Shown here: positions 5,680-5,934 of the stretch, in pieces
How positions within the stretch are numbered: position 1 is the stretch's first letter
How the letters are laid out: each line of letters begins with the position of its first letter
Assembly: GCA_028868335.1 (NCBI GenBank)
Contig: JAGWUU010000199.1
Coordinates: 1-5,934 of the forward strand
DNA from: Sphingomonadales bacterium
Lineage (GTDB): Bacteria; Pseudomonadota; Alphaproteobacteria; Sphingomonadales; Sphingomonadaceae
Direction of reading: 5' to 3'
Length of the DNA: 5,934 nucleotides
Notes under the pieces: model-generated
What the model was told of the DNA's origin: nothing
Databases searched by the model: none
What the model saw: the letters and a program-made list of their open reading frames with translations, nothing else
Made by a program: the position numbers and the translations under genes

Positions 5680-5934
5680 ATGAGCGATAATCTGCAATTT
5701 GATACGATTGATTGGAACATCCTCGCCGTCCTTCAGGACGATGCGTCACTCGCGGTGCACGAGGTGGGAGAGCGGGTTGGCCTTTCGAGCAATGCCTGCT
5801 GGCGGCGGATCAGGCGGCTGGAAGACAGCGGCGTGATCGCCCGCCGTGTCGCCCTGCTCGATCCCGAGAAGCTGGGCCTTGCGACAACGGTGTTCGTCGC
5901 GATCCGCACCCAGCGCCATGATCCGCAATGGCTC
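5680..5934 (+). CDS. Lrp/AsnC-family transcriptional regulator, 3' end outside window
   Basis: The first 85 codons of a gene that runs off the right edge, about half of the usual 150-160 residues. An N-terminal winged helix-turn-helix is clear: FDTIDWNILAVLQDDA (7-22), then VGERVGLSSNACWRRIRRLE (29-48) and the wing SGVIARRVALLDPEKLGL (50-67). The AsnC/RAM ligand-binding domain begins at about 67 with ATTVFVAIRTQRHDPQWL (68-85), a form common in the non-Lrp members of alphaproteobacteria. Such proteins form octamers that sense amino acids and act on nearby divergent genes or their own promoter. The ATG at 5680 is chosen because it starts exactly at the family N-terminus, but no Shine-Dalgarno sequence precedes it; the upstream bases are AT-rich, so a very short leader or leaderless mRNA is possible. 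The divergent DUF6356-like gene is a candidate target. Confidence 0.93.
   Translation, partial: MSDNLQFDTIDWNILAVLQDDASLAVHEVGERVGLSSNACWRRIRRLEDSGVIARRVALLDPEKLGLATTVFVAIRTQRHDPQWL

Overview
The window looks like chromosomal DNA from a GC-rich alphaproteobacterium, most likely a sphingomonad (Sphingomonas, Novosphingobium or Sphingobium type). This is inferred from three things: the strong GC bias of the coding DNA, a TonB-dependent receptor of the Xanthomonas/Caulobacter-type family paired with a LacI-family regulator, and a small DUF6356-type membrane protein. No rRNA, tRNA, CRISPR array, transposase or phage gene is visible.

Layout from left to right. Positions 1-2652 (minus strand) hold a TonB-dependent outer-membrane receptor with its signal peptide, TonB box, plug and most of its barrel; its C-terminus lies beyond the left edge. 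Positions 2653-2813 hold its promoter and a perfect 16-bp LacI-type operator directly after the -10 box. Positions 2814-3959 (minus) hold a LacI-family repressor with an unusually long N-terminus. After a 98-bp divergent gap, 4058-5170 (plus) encodes a YeiH/TauZ-type (UPF0324, putative sulfate exporter) membrane protein. Positions 5171-5332, between convergent genes, hold no gene but a dense series of inverted repeats and an AT-rich patch. Positions 5333-5578 (minus) encode an 81-residue DUF6356-like protein. A 101-bp AT-rich divergent region with three pairs of direct repeats follows. At 5680-5934 (plus) an Lrp/AsnC-family regulator begins and runs off the right edge. No gene-free stretch exceeds about 160 bases.

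How the parts fit: the LacI protein and the receptor form a classic nutrient-uptake regulatory pair. The repressor would sit on the operator at the receptor's transcription start and release it when a ligand, probably a sugar derived from the imported glycan, is present. The substrate cannot be read from the window. The exporter is divergent from the repressor, and whether it shares control or substrate with the receptor is open. The DUF6356 and Lrp genes form a separate divergent pair. The most solid observation beyond family assignments is the promoter-operator architecture at 2727-2771. The inverted-repeat cluster at 5173-5325 is the main structure that genes do not explain.
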